DNA of 52,301 nt. Source: JALZKA01 sp963786495 (GTDB lineage Bacteria > Actinomycetota > Thermoleophilia > Solirubrobacterales > 70-9). The position numbers and the translations under genes were made by a program. The stretch covers positions 1 through 52,301 of the forward strand of contig CAWAZL010000003.1 of NCBI GenBank assembly GCA_963786495.1, given 5' to 3'. Under the pieces are notes generated by a model, which was given only the letters and a program-made list of their open reading frames with translations, had not been told where the DNA came from and searched no databases. Shown in pieces: positions 41,568-52,301 of the stretch. Position 1 is the stretch's first letter. The number at the start of each line of letters is the position of its first letter.

Positions 41568-42500
41568 ATGTTCCGGGGTCTTTTCGCGCTACTGGCGATG
41601 CTTGTCGCCGCCTTCGCCATCTCGGCGTGTGGCGGGGACGACGCGCCCGACACCGACGGCGGGTTGAGTGCCTCAGAGCTCGCGGAGAAGCTGCCTGACG
41701 GCGGGATGCCGCAGGCAACTGCCGTTGACGTTTCTGCCGCCAAGGAAGCTGCCGGGCTTGATGCCGATGTCGAGCCCACCTCACTCCAAGGGACTCCGAC
41801 CGAGTTTCGCTTCGGGCAGAGCACCTTTTACGCGCTCAGGGATCTCTCGATCCTGACGGACAACCCGTTGAGAGCCGCTTTGGACCATTCGGCGATCACG
41901 GCGTATGCAGCACACCCTTACGTGTCCGACGATGCGGTGGCGCTCGTTTCTACCTCCCAGGACTTCGATGACGTCGCGTCGTCCCTCGAGGCCGATGGCT
42001 GGGAGCGAGATGGTGACGTCCTCTCAACAGACGGCGACCCCGCGGAACTCGGCTACACCGCAGCGGCTGCCGGCGACGGCTTCATCGTCCTTGGCACCTC
42101 GCCGGAAGGCGTCGAGGCGGCGGCCTCCGGCGATGCCGAGCCCTCAGAGGCGGGCGAGCTTGAGGCCCTCGCGGAGCTCGATGCGCCTGTCGTCTTCGCG
42201 ATGATCCCGGAATCCAAGAACGTCGAATGTGTTTCGCTCATCACGTTCGAAGACTTCGTCGACGGGACGATGGACGTCCACGTCACGGTGGACGGGGAAG
42301 CCGACGATAAGCGCGTCGCCGACAAACTCTCGCGGGACATCGACACCATCGGCTTCCTCACCGAATCGATTGAGGCGAGCGGAGACACCGTGACGCTTCA
42401 CCTGACCGGCCGCGATGAGGAGGGGCTCGCGAACTCACCCGCCCTCATGGTTTACAGCGCGCTGGACGAAACCGGCCCGCTCCTCTACGACTGCGGCTAG
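41568..42500 (+). CDS. Lipoprotein B (paralogue of the one at 39731)
   Basis: 310 residues. A signal peptide (FALLAMLVAAFAIS) and a lipobox, FAISAC (cysteine near residue 21), precede an acidic mature protein. It contains ELAEKLPDGGMPQATAVDVS, QSTFYALRDLS and a final PLLYDCG with one cysteine. The order of blocks copies that of the 39731 protein, at low identity, so this looks like an old duplication flanking the crotonase. It is followed by the site-2 protease gene after three bases. Confidence 0.72.
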   Translation: MFRGLFALLAMLVAAFAISACGGDDAPDTDGGLSASELAEKLPDGGMPQATAVDVSAAKEAAGLDADVEPTSLQGTPTEFRFGQSTFYALRDLSILTDNPLRAALDHSAITAYAAHPYVSDDAVALVSTSQDFDDVASSLEADGWERDGDVLSTDGDPAELGYTAAAAGDGFIVLGTSPEGVEAAASGDAEPSEAGELEALAELDAPVVFAMIPESKNVECVSLITFEDFVDGTMDVHVTVDGEADDKRVADKLSRDIDTIGFLTESIEASGDTVTLHLTGRDEEGLANSPALMVYSALDETGPLLYDCG

Positions 42501-42503
42501 GCG

Positions 42504-43694
42504 ATGTCAGGACGCGGTGCGCTGACACTCTTCCGGGTGCGCGGCATCCGGATCGCCGTGGACTACTCCTGGTTCTTCGTCCTCTTCCTCGTCATCTTCT
42601 GGCTCTCGGGCTACTACGGCGACGTGACGGGTGCTCCGGATGGGTCCATAGAGCCGTTCGCGCTCGCCGTCGTCAGCGCCCTCGCCTTCTTCGGGTCGAT
42701 CCTCCTGCACGAGCTGGGTCACGCGATCGTCGCCCTGCGAAACGGGATCGGCATCTCTGAGATCACCTTGTGGCTTTTCGGCGGTCTCGCGCACATGCAG
42801 CGCGATTCCGACTCGGCAGGCGTCGAGTTCCGCGTGGCGGCGGCCGGGCCTGCCGTGACGCTCTTGATCGCGATCGTCGCGACCGCCGCAGGGGTTGGGC
42901 TCGCCGGCTCCGAGCAGGGGTTCTTCGACGCAATGGCGGTCTCGAATGACGCGGATGTCTCAGGGGTCCTGGCCGTCATCGCCTGGCTCGCGAGCCTCAA
43001 CGTAATCATTTTGATCTTCAACCTGATCCCGGCATTCCCGCTCGACGGCGGCCGAATCCTGCGGGCGCTCGCATGGCGCCTGACCGGTGATCGCAACAAG
43101 GCGACCCGCTTCGCGGCGCTGACCGGCCAAGGCTTCTCCTACCTCTTCGTCGCCGGCGGCCTGGTCATCGTGATGATGACCGGCGACGTGATCTCGGGGA
43201 TCTGGCTTGCGCTCGTCGGGTTCCTGCTTGGCTCCGCTGCGCGAGGGACCGTGCGCCGCACCGAGGTCGAGAGCCGGATTGGAGATCTGAGCGTCTCGGA
43301 TGTGATGGATGCGGAGCCGGTCTCGATCGCCGACGACACTACGGTCGAGCGGGCGCTGGACGAGTTCTTCCTGCGCTACCGCTGGCCCTGGTTCCCCGTG
43401 ACCGATGCCGCCCAGAGGTTCGTCGGGCTGATCGTCCGCGAGGCGGCGGACGCTGTGCCCGACGCGGACCGGTCGACCAAGCGCGTCGGCGACGTGCTCG
43501 AAGCGGACTCCGCAGGAACGCTTCAGGTCCAGGCGGACGCCCCGCTTGACTCGCTGCTCGGAAACGACGCGCTGCGGCGGTTGGGTGCCCTTGCGGCGGT
43601 CGACCCCGATGGCCGGCTGCGCGGGATCGTCACGGCCGAGCAGATCGGCCGCGCATTGCGCGACGCGATGGCCGATCCCCCTCCAGCGACGTAG
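42504..43694 (+). CDS. Site-2 protease (M50) with C-terminal CBS domains
   Basis: 396 residues. An intramembrane zinc metalloprotease: HELGH at residues 69-73 (LLHELGHAIVAL) inside the second membrane helix, and NLIPAFPLDGGRILRA with the third metal ligand Asp181. There are about six membrane helices in the first 240 residues. Two CBS motifs follow (LSVSDVMDAEPVSIADDTTV; RVGDVLEADSAGTLQVQADA), which bind adenosyl ligands and may gate the protease. The family releases membrane-bound anti-sigma factors or other regulators. The role of the neighbouring lipoprotein is unknown. Confidence 0.92.
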   Translation: MSGRGALTLFRVRGIRIAVDYSWFFVLFLVIFWLSGYYGDVTGAPDGSIEPFALAVVSALAFFGSILLHELGHAIVALRNGIGISEITLWLFGGLAHMQRDSDSAGVEFRVAAAGPAVTLLIAIVATAAGVGLAGSEQGFFDAMAVSNDADVSGVLAVIAWLASLNVIILIFNLIPAFPLDGGRILRALAWRLTGDRNKATRFAALTGQGFSYLFVAGGLVIVMMTGDVISGIWLALVGFLLGSAARGTVRRTEVESRIGDLSVSDVMDAEPVSIADDTTVERALDEFFLRYRWPWFPVTDAAQRFVGLIVREAADAVPDADRSTKRVGDVLEADSAGTLQVQADAPLDSLLGNDALRRLGALAAVDPDGRLRGIVTAEQIGRALRDAMADPPPAT

Positions 43695-43711
43695 GACCCT
43701 TCGGAGGGGTC
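43695..43711. terminator. Short hairpin after the site-2 protease
   Basis: GACCC-TTCGGAG-GGGTC directly after the stop codon can form a stem of five base pairs. It lacks a long T-run, so it is a weak terminator candidate. Confidence 0.4.
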
Positions 43712-43768
43712 GCCTGGCGACTTCTGCTGCAACTGACGCGGGGAAGCTCTCCCGCATTTAGAATCTGG

Positions 43769-43784
43769 CTAACCAGCCAGTTAG
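43769..43784. promoter_or_regulatory. Inverted repeat upstream of the GGDEF gene
   Basis: CTAAC-CAGCCA-GTTAG (5-bp arms, 6-base spacer) lies about 100 bases before the likely start of the GGDEF protein. It shares the half-site CTAAC with the TetR operator at 27133 but the spacing differs (16 against 24 bases). A TAGAAT nearby could be a -10 element. This is a suggestion only. Confidence 0.3.
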
Positions 43785-43883
43785 GCAGCTATCAACCTCG
43801 ACCAACCCGACAAGACACTGACCTCGCTCGATGTCGTCCTTCGGTGCTTCGTTTCCGCGCTCGATGCGGACTCCGGGATCATC

Positions 43884-44813
43884 GTGGGGCAGGGCCCCGG
43901 CGGCAGGGTCGAGCTCTTGTCGGCGGCCGGCTACGCGGCGCGACGCGCCACCGTTCCGTGGACAAAGGGAAGCTTCCTCGGGCAGGCGCTGAAGACCGCC
44001 GGCACCAACCTGGAGCCGGCGTCGGGCTGGCGAGAGGGCGAAGGTACGCCTGATGCCTGGCATGCGGTGGCGAGCCGGATCGAAGGGCCCGCTGGTTCCC
44101 TTGGGGCGATCTACGCGGGATTCGAGCGCCCTTCTCCGTTGACCCGAAGCGAATTGACCTGGGCTGCCGACTCACACGCGCGGCTGGCCGCCTTATGCAT
44201 GACTGAGCGGGGCGATGCCGTATCCCAGGTGCTTCGCTCCACCGGGATCGATCAGATCACAGGCTGCCTCCGCTACGAGCGAGTGCTGGAGATGCTGAGA
44301 GGCGAGGTGCAGCGCTCGACGCGCCAGAGGCACAACCTCTCGTGTTGCTTCTTCGACATCGACGACTTCAGGGCGATCAACGACGAGCACGGGTACGTGA
44401 TGGGGAACAAGGTGCTCGCGAGCATGGGCGCGGCGCTGATCGGGACGGCGCGTGGCTTTGACTGCGTGGGCCGGTTCGGCGGCGATGAGTTCGTGGTTGT
44501 GATGCCGGAGACAGCGCTTGCTCAAGCAGGCCAAGCGGCAGCGCGGATGCGCTTCGCCGTGGAGGCCGAAGTCCTGAATGCGACAGGGGTCGAAATCACT
44601 GCGTCCGCCGGCGTTGCGCAATGGAAGCGAGGCGATTCGATGCTTCACCTGCTGGAGGTGTCCGACCGGGCGCTTCAGACCGAAAAGGTGACTAGCGCCA
44701 TACACGGGGGCCCCGCTTCGTCCACGCGGGGAACTGACGGGATCCTGGGACTCGTGCGGGCTGCCCGCTCCAAGGTCACGCCGAATCCCGGGCGCAACGA
44801 TCCCGGACGCTGA
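43884..44813 (+). CDS. GGDEF diguanylate cyclase with N-terminal GAF-like domain, start uncertain
   Basis: At least 309 residues. The GGDEF domain (about 140-270) has an intact catalytic motif FGGDEFVVVMP, and CFFDIDDFRAINDEHGYVMG for nucleotide binding, so c-di-GMP synthesis is likely. Upstream is a GAF-like domain (ELLSAAGYAARRATVPWTKG). The first ATG/GTG/TTG in frame is the GTG at 43884, but homology-like sequence (SLDVVLRCFVSALDADSGII) continues in frame for about 30 codons before it, back to a TAG near 43,782. Either the true start is non-standard, or a small indel hides the start codon. Confidence 0.8.
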   Translation: MGQGPGGRVELLSAAGYAARRATVPWTKGSFLGQALKTAGTNLEPASGWREGEGTPDAWHAVASRIEGPAGSLGAIYAGFERPSPLTRSELTWAADSHARLAALCMTERGDAVSQVLRSTGIDQITGCLRYERVLEMLRGEVQRSTRQRHNLSCCFFDIDDFRAINDEHGYVMGNKVLASMGAALIGTARGFDCVGRFGGDEFVVVMPETALAQAGQAAARMRFAVEAEVLNATGVEITASAGVAQWKRGDSMLHLLEVSDRALQTEKVTSAIHGGPASSTRGTDGILGLVRAARSKVTPNPGRNDPGR

Positions 44814-44883
44814 GCCGCTGACCAGCCAATGCCCGCTTTGGGTTTAGGATCGCGCAGCCGATGGCTGCCACTTTTCTAAAGGG

Positions 44884-45611
44884 ATGAGCGCGCCCGCGAC
44901 GATGCCGGCAGAACGCGGCTCGGCGCCGACCCGGGGCGCGTGGCTCCGCGAGTTCTGGGACTCGTCCATCGGCAAGAAGCAGATCGTCGCCGTGACCGGC
45001 GCCGTTCTGGTCCTGTTCGTCATCACCCACATGCTGGGGAACCTCAAAGCTTTCGAGCGCGACGCCGGCGCCATTGATCTCTACAGCGAGTACCTGCGCA
45101 CGATCGGTGAGCCGGTGGTGCCGAAGAACGGGGTGCTGTGGGCGCTGCGCGTGGTCCTCATCTTCTGCTTCGTCGTCCACATCGTCGCGGTGGCGCAACT
45201 CGCCAGGAGGAACAGGGCTGCTCGCCCAGCCGGCACCCGGCCGGCTGTGATCAAGCGCTCTTTCTCGACCCGGACGATGCAGTTGGGTGGCGTGATCCTG
45301 CTCTTCTTCGTTGTCTTCCACATCCTTCATCTCACGACCGGAACGATCGACCCCGGCTCGTTTCAGCAGGGCGCGGTGTTCCAGAACCTGAAAGACGCCT
45401 TCGAGAATCCGTTCTTCGTCGTGATCTACCTGACCGCCGTCCTTGCGCTGGGCTTTCACCTGCAGCATGCCGTGTGGAGCTTCTTTCAGACCGGCGGCTG
45501 GGACAAGCCGAACCGCAACCCGACGTTCAGGCGGCTCTCGACCGTGATCGCCGTAGCGACAACCGTCGGCTTCGCCGCTGTGCCCCTCGCGTTCTTCACG
45601 GGCGTGATCGG

Positions 45612-45615
<4 letters not shown>
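44884..45615 (+). CDS. sdhC: Succinate dehydrogenase cytochrome b subunit SdhC (b558 type)
   Basis: 243 residues. A five-helix di-heme b-type subunit that replaces the SdhC/SdhD pair of enteric bacteria. Heme-ligand histidines sit in VLFVITHMLGN, CFVVHIVAVAQ, FVVFHILHLTTG and LGFHLQHAVWSF. The layout and the sdhC-A-B order match actinobacterial and Bacillus-type SQR. It overlaps sdhA by an ATGA. Its product carries electrons from succinate to menaquinone across the membrane, or in reverse under some conditions. Confidence 0.93.
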
Positions 45616-47522
<1,907 letters not shown>

Positions 47523-47532
47523 GGAGCGCGCG

Positions 47533-48306
<774 letters not shown>

Positions 48307-48349
48307 GCGCGCTGGTAGCCGGGAGTCCCCTTGTGTGCGCATCGTCATA

Positions 48350-48378
48350 TTGACACCGCCGACATCTGGTGTTAGCGT
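48350..48378 (+). promoter_or_regulatory. Sigma-70-like promoter for the M4 protease
   Basis: TTGACA (48350-48355) and TAGCGT (48373-48378) are separated by 17 bases. The pair lies about 80 bases upstream of the protease start codon. The -35 is a perfect consensus, the -10 is weak. Confidence 0.6.
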
Positions 48379-48459
48379 CGGAGCCGGCCGTCAGAAGGCG
48401 GCCAGACAACTGAACGGCTTGAGCCTGGCTCTCAGCGAGCAGGCGGATTCGGGGGAATC

Positions 48460-51400
48460 ATGAGCATCATCCGGCGTCGTTTTTACGTTCCGTTCACGCG
48501 GTCGATGAGTGCCAAGCCGATTTTCTTGGCACTTATAGCGCTGATCGCCGCACCCGCCTCCGCGGCCGCAGACGGCTTCGGCGCGAGCGCCGATGTCACC
48601 CGAAGCGACGAGACCGGCAAGGTGATCTTCGTTGGCACCGAACCGGGCAAGCCGATCCCTGCCCCGTCCGGCATCGGCGCGGGTGACCCGGCTACGACGG
48701 CCGCCCTCGCCTATCTTGACGCGCATGCTCAGGAGCTGGGCATCGCCGGCGACGAGCTCGACATTCTCGAAGCGTCAAGCGGGCCGGATGGCACCGCCGT
48801 CCACACCCAGCAGGTGGTAAACGGCGTGCCGGTGATCGCCGGCGAGCTGATCGTCAACCTCACTCCCTCGAACGAGATCCTTTCGGTGAGCGGCGAGGCC
48901 CTGCCGGCGGGGCCCATCGACACCGAGCCCGCGCTCTCCCGCGATGAGGCTGGCGCCGCCGCAATCGACGGCGTTGCCGATGACACAGGGGTCGCCGAGA
49001 AGGCGCTCGATGCCGATTACCTGGACCTGAACGTCTACGACCCGAGCCTGTTCGGGACCGGCGGCGCCACCGTGCTCGCTTCGCGTGTCCAGGTCTACTC
49101 CCCCGAGGACGCGACCGTCGTCAAGGAGGTCCTCGTCGACGCCAACTCCGGCGAGGTCGTGCGCATCAACGAGCAGGTCCACTCGGCGCTCAACCGGGAA
49201 GTCTGCGACAACAACAACACCCGCACGGCGTTCAACGACTGCACGGCCCCGGTCCGCACCGAAGGGAACGTGTGCACGCCGGCGTGCTTCGCGGATGTCG
49301 ACTCTGCCTACAACTTCACGGGCGACACGTACAACTTCTACAACGCCCGCTGGACCCGGGACAGCCTGAACGGCGCCGGCATGCAACTCACGTCGACGGT
49401 GCGGTTCTGCACCAACGCGACGAACCCGAACCCGAGCCCGCCGCCGCCGACCGTGTTCCAGGATCCGTGTCCCTACAACAACGCGACGTTCGTGCCGTTC
49501 ACGCCGGCAACGGCCAGCCAGGGCTTCTACGGCCAGGGCTGGGTGAGTGACGATCTCGTCGGTCATGAGCTCACGCACGGAGTCACGAACTTCGAGTCAA
49601 ACCTCGTCTATCAAAACGAGTCCGGAGCGCTGAACGAGTCGCTCTCGGACGTTTTCGGCGAGGCCGTCGACCTCGTCAACGGCGCGGGCACCGACACCGC
49701 TGCCACCCGTTGGCAGATCGGTGAAGACTGCACCGTCACCTGCACCATCCTCCGGGACATGGAGACGCCGCCGAACAATGGCGATCCCGACAAGATGACC
49801 AGCCCGCTGTGGAAGTTCTGGACTGCCGACAACGGTGGTGTTCACAGCAATAGCGGCGTCAACAACAAGGCGATGTTCCTGCTCACCGACGGGCAGACGT
49901 TCAACACCTACACCGTTACTCCGATCGGGCTGGAGAAGGCGATCCGCATCTTCTACGAGGCGCAGACCGACCTTCTCACGACCGGAAGCGACTACGGAGC
50001 GATGGCCAACGCCCTGCGTCAGGCCTGCACCAACCTGACGGGAACGAACGGCATCGTCGCGGCCGACTGCACGCAGGTGAACAACGCGGTCCTGGCGACC
50101 GAGATGGACACCGAGGCGCTTGCTCCGGACACGAACATCAACAGCGGCCCGGGCGCCACCGACGACCCGACGCCGACCTGGACATTCTCAGCCCCAATCA
50201 GTGCTGCCAGCCGAACAACCCGGAGAAGCCGGGACTTGCCGGCGCCACGTACCAGTGCTCGATCGACCAAGGGACGCCCAACTTTGTTCCGTGCTCGGGG
50301 CCTGGGAACAGCCACACAGCATCACCGGACCTCGCGGACGGCAACTACACGTTCCGCGTGCGCGGCAGCATCGGTTCGAACACCGACCCGACGCCGGCGA
50401 CCCGGGACTTCACGGTCTCGACCGCCGACATGGAGCTGGTGTCGAAGACGGACAGCCAGGATCCCGCCTTCGCGGGCGAGAGCCTGACGTACACGATCCG
50501 CGCTCGTAACAACGGCCCGGGGACAGCTGAGAACGCACGTGTCGTCGACCAGCTGCCCGCTGGGACCACATACGAGTCCAGCTCGATTCCGTGCACCGAG
50601 GCGCCCGCCGGGACGCTGACGTGCGGACTCGGGGACCTGGCAGACGACGAGGAGCGGACGTTCACGATCACCGTCTCGATCGCCCGTGACCTGGTCCACA
50701 ACAACGGCTCGCCGCTGTCGATCACGAACACGGCGTCCGTCGACTCGGACCGCAACGACCGCGACCCGAGCAACGATTCGAAGAGCGAGCAGACGCTGGT
50801 CAAGGCCAAGGCGGACCTGGAGATCGTCAGCTTCGGCGCGGATGGCCCACCGGTCGAGATGATCGTCGGGCAGCCGGCCACCGTGACGCTCAAGAAGGTC
50901 ATCACGAACAACGGCCCGTCGGCTCCGATGGACGTGCGCGTGGCCCGAGGAGCTGCCGCGACGCCCAATGCAACGGTCATCCCAACCGCGACCTCGCACG
51001 TCGAGAACGCGCTCGGCTACCAGGAGCAGCGGAACGTCAACGAGGAGTTCGAGATCGAGTGCACGGGCGGCGGCCCCGCCACGTTCACGTTCACGAACAT
51101 CATCACGCCAGAGCGCCCCGACGACACGGATCCGGACACGTCAACAACACCCGGGTTGTCATGTTCACAGTCGAGTGCATCGTCCCAGTGGCGATCAACA
51201 TCCACCCCGGCAGCTTCAGAAACCCGATCAACCTGAAGTCCAAGGGCGTGATTCCGGTCGCAGTCCTAACCACGGGAGCCGGTGAGTACGGACTGCCGTT
51301 GGCGTTCGACGCGACGCAGATCAAGCCACTGACGACCCGATTCGGGCCGAAGGCGGTCGTTACCGCCGGAGGCGGGGCTCCCGAGGAGCACGGGCGCAGC

Positions 51401-51586
51401 CATATCGAAGACGCGATCGAGCGCTCGGACGAGAAGACCAAGGACGGCGACCTGGACATGGTGCTGCACTTCGCCACGCAGAAGTCGCAGCTCACTGGAA
51501 CCGAAACCGAGGCGTGCGTCCGAGGCCGGTTCGGCCCCAGCGACACCGTGTTCCAGGGCTGCGACTCCGTGGACTTCGTGCCGTAA
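48460..51586 (+). pseudogene. Secreted M4 (thermolysin-like) metallopeptidase with DUF11-like tail, two frameshifts
   Basis: About 1,040 residues when the frames are joined. The signal peptide lies within the first ~37 residues (IFLALIALIAAPASAAADG). The propeptide has a PepSY-like segment (VNGVPVIAGELIVNLTPSNE). The catalytic domain is intact: H369-E-L-T-H373 (VGHELTHGVTNF), E393 in NESLSDVFGE, and H462 in GGVHSNSG. Then come an Ig-like segment (GATYQCSID, SPDLADGNYTFRVRG), a DUF11 domain (LTYTIRARNNGPGTAENARV, SVDSDRNDRDPSNDS) and a C-terminal domain with VAINIHPGSFRNPINLKSKG and HIEDAI, DGDLDMVLHFATQ. Frame slips lie near 50,190 and 51,135. The protein probably degrades extracellular protein; the slips are likely sequence errors. 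Confidence 0.85.
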
Positions 51587-51621
51587 CCGCTCGGGTTAAT
51601 CAAAGCGCAGCGGCCGGTGGC

Positions 51622-52015
51622 TCAGCCCCCGACCGCCAGCTGCTCAAGGATGGCGTCGCGGTCGGTGTCGATTCGCTGGAATACCACGCGTCCTTCACTG
51701 ATGGTCCAGATGTTCCAGTGGTCCGTCGCCAACTCAATACCGCTCATGCCTCCGACGATCTTGAGCTCGGCCCGCCCGGCGATGGTGGACCCACCCGGGT
51801 CGACGATCTCACGCGGGAAATAGGTAACGGCAGGCCTTCGCGGATCTCGCTCAAGATCTCGCGTACCTCGGCGATGCCGCTCACTCGCGTAGATAGGCCC
51901 ACCGGCGCGAACGCCGGCAGCTCGATCACCAGTCCGCCGTATAGCCGCCCGTCACCCATCCCAAATCTCCGCGATTGAAGAGGCCGTAGGCGCCGCGGAT
52001 CTGACCGCCGAACAT
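51622..52015 (-). pseudogene. SnoaL-like (NTF2-fold) protein, frameshifted
   Basis: Minus-strand fragments can be joined into one SnoaL-like protein of about 130 residues: AYGLFNRGDLGWVTGGYTAD, VVIELPAFAPVGLSTRVSG, IAEVREILSEIREGLP, then YFPREIVDPGGSTIAGRAEL, DHWNIWTISEGRVVFQRIDT and DRDAILEQLAVGG before a TGA at 51624-51622. The AY-x-LFNRGDL start and W-x-ISEGRVV-x-x-RID-x-DRDAILEQ ending are typical of the family. At least two frame changes (about 51,930 and 51,800) are needed. Its true start may lie upstream of 52015. The fold binds small ligands; a specific role cannot be given. Confidence 0.55.
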
Positions 52016-52301
52016 CTTGCACCGAAGTGAGTTACCTGCCGGCAGCTCGATGAGTCGTCTCGAGGCGATCGTCCTGGCGGAGCGGCCGCGACCGACCATC
52101 AGCTCGTCGAGAGCTGCGAGTGCCGGGTTGGATCGGGTCGATCTCCCAGCTCACCCAGCCCTCGGGCAGTTCCCCTAAGTCCACCGCGCGATTCTCGCTG
52201 ATTTCACCCCGCGAACCAACAACTGGAGACTCGACGTCGCCAGGGCAACGCCAATCCTCCATAAAGGCTCAGAACGCGATGCATGGCCGCGAGCGGGCCG
52301 G
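52016..52301. other. Right end of the window: partial, unresolved coding
   Basis: About 285 bases with minus-strand coding-like sequence (ENRAVDLGELPEGWVSWEID, then after a frame change NPALAALDELMVGRGRSART), possibly the upstream part of the SnoaL-like gene or another partial gene. I cannot name it. The frame changes suggest that consensus quality falls at this end of the contig, as it does at the left end. Confidence 0.4.

Noticed and set aside
45138..45611. An upstream extension of sdhA inside sdhC
   Set aside because: The frame is open by chance. The ATG at 45,612 gives the normal flavoprotein start, overlaps the sdhC stop and gives the normal length.

Overview
The window is GC-rich, densely coding DNA that fits an actinobacterium of the Thermoleophilia type (Solirubrobacterales- or Gaiellales-like). 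This is inferred from gene content: a six-gene mce operon, a b558-type SdhCAB, an actinobacterial malate dehydrogenase next to an NADP isocitrate dehydrogenase, AidB-like acyl-CoA dehydrogenase, MMPL, LCP and SCP2 proteins, many GTG starts and 4-base start/stop overlaps. No rRNA, tRNA or CRISPR array was seen. The odd length and poor reading frames at both ends suggest that the window is a whole contig from a long-read metagenome assembly.

Bases 1 to about 5,300 do not behave like the rest. Bases 1 to ~4,500 form an imperfect 2 x 2.2 kb palindrome centred near 2,250. Each arm carries the same four broken genes: a delta-60-type beta-propeller protein, a LamG-domain protein, a small protein of unknown function and an ECF sigma factor cut off at the palindrome centre. 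Both arms are full of frameshifts, more in the left. The gene families look like Micromonosporaceae. The foreign block seems to join the main sequence inside the 3' end of rsmA (about 5,320-5,400). The simplest reading is a fold-back chimeric read attached to the contig end.

From 5.3 to 9.7 kb, on the minus strand, lie metG (frameshifted at its KMSKS motif), two membrane proteins, tatD and rsmA. From 9.8 to 21.7 kb, also minus, are a ROK sugar kinase, rsmI, six translationally coupled Mce proteins and a secreted protein closed by a strong terminator. The mce operon has no YrbE permease or MceG ATPase gene beside it. From 21.7 to 26.5 kb come an LCP cell-wall ligase, an FmdB zinc ribbon with a serine-rich tail, a secreted-protein remnant, glyQS, a MOSC protein and a secreted protein.

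From 26.5 to 34 kb a TetR gene and an R2-like diiron protein fused to an SCP2-like lipid-binding domain diverge across a perfect 11-base inverted repeat. Then come an MMPL exporter with its own TetR, a membrane-anchored protein, a PAS-GGDEF-EAL protein and a small cysteine-rich protein. From 34 to 48.3 kb are a fatty-acid hydroxylase, an AT-hook/winged-helix regulator, mdh-icd, an SCP2 protein, an AidB-like acyl-CoA dehydrogenase, two paralogous lipoproteins around a crotonase, an M50 site-2 protease with CBS domains, a GGDEF protein and sdhCAB. The right end holds a large secreted M4 metallopeptidase with two frameshifts and a broken SnoaL-like gene.

Two themes run through the main block: lipid handling (Mce, MMPL, two SCP2 domains, acyl-CoA dehydrogenase, crotonase, fatty-acid hydroxylase, two TetR repressors) and the TCA cycle (icd, mdh, sdhCAB). 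Three kinds of short palindromic intergenic repeat also occur: GGTGCCTGGCACC, GGGGTCAGACCCC and TGTGTCCGG...CCGGACACA.
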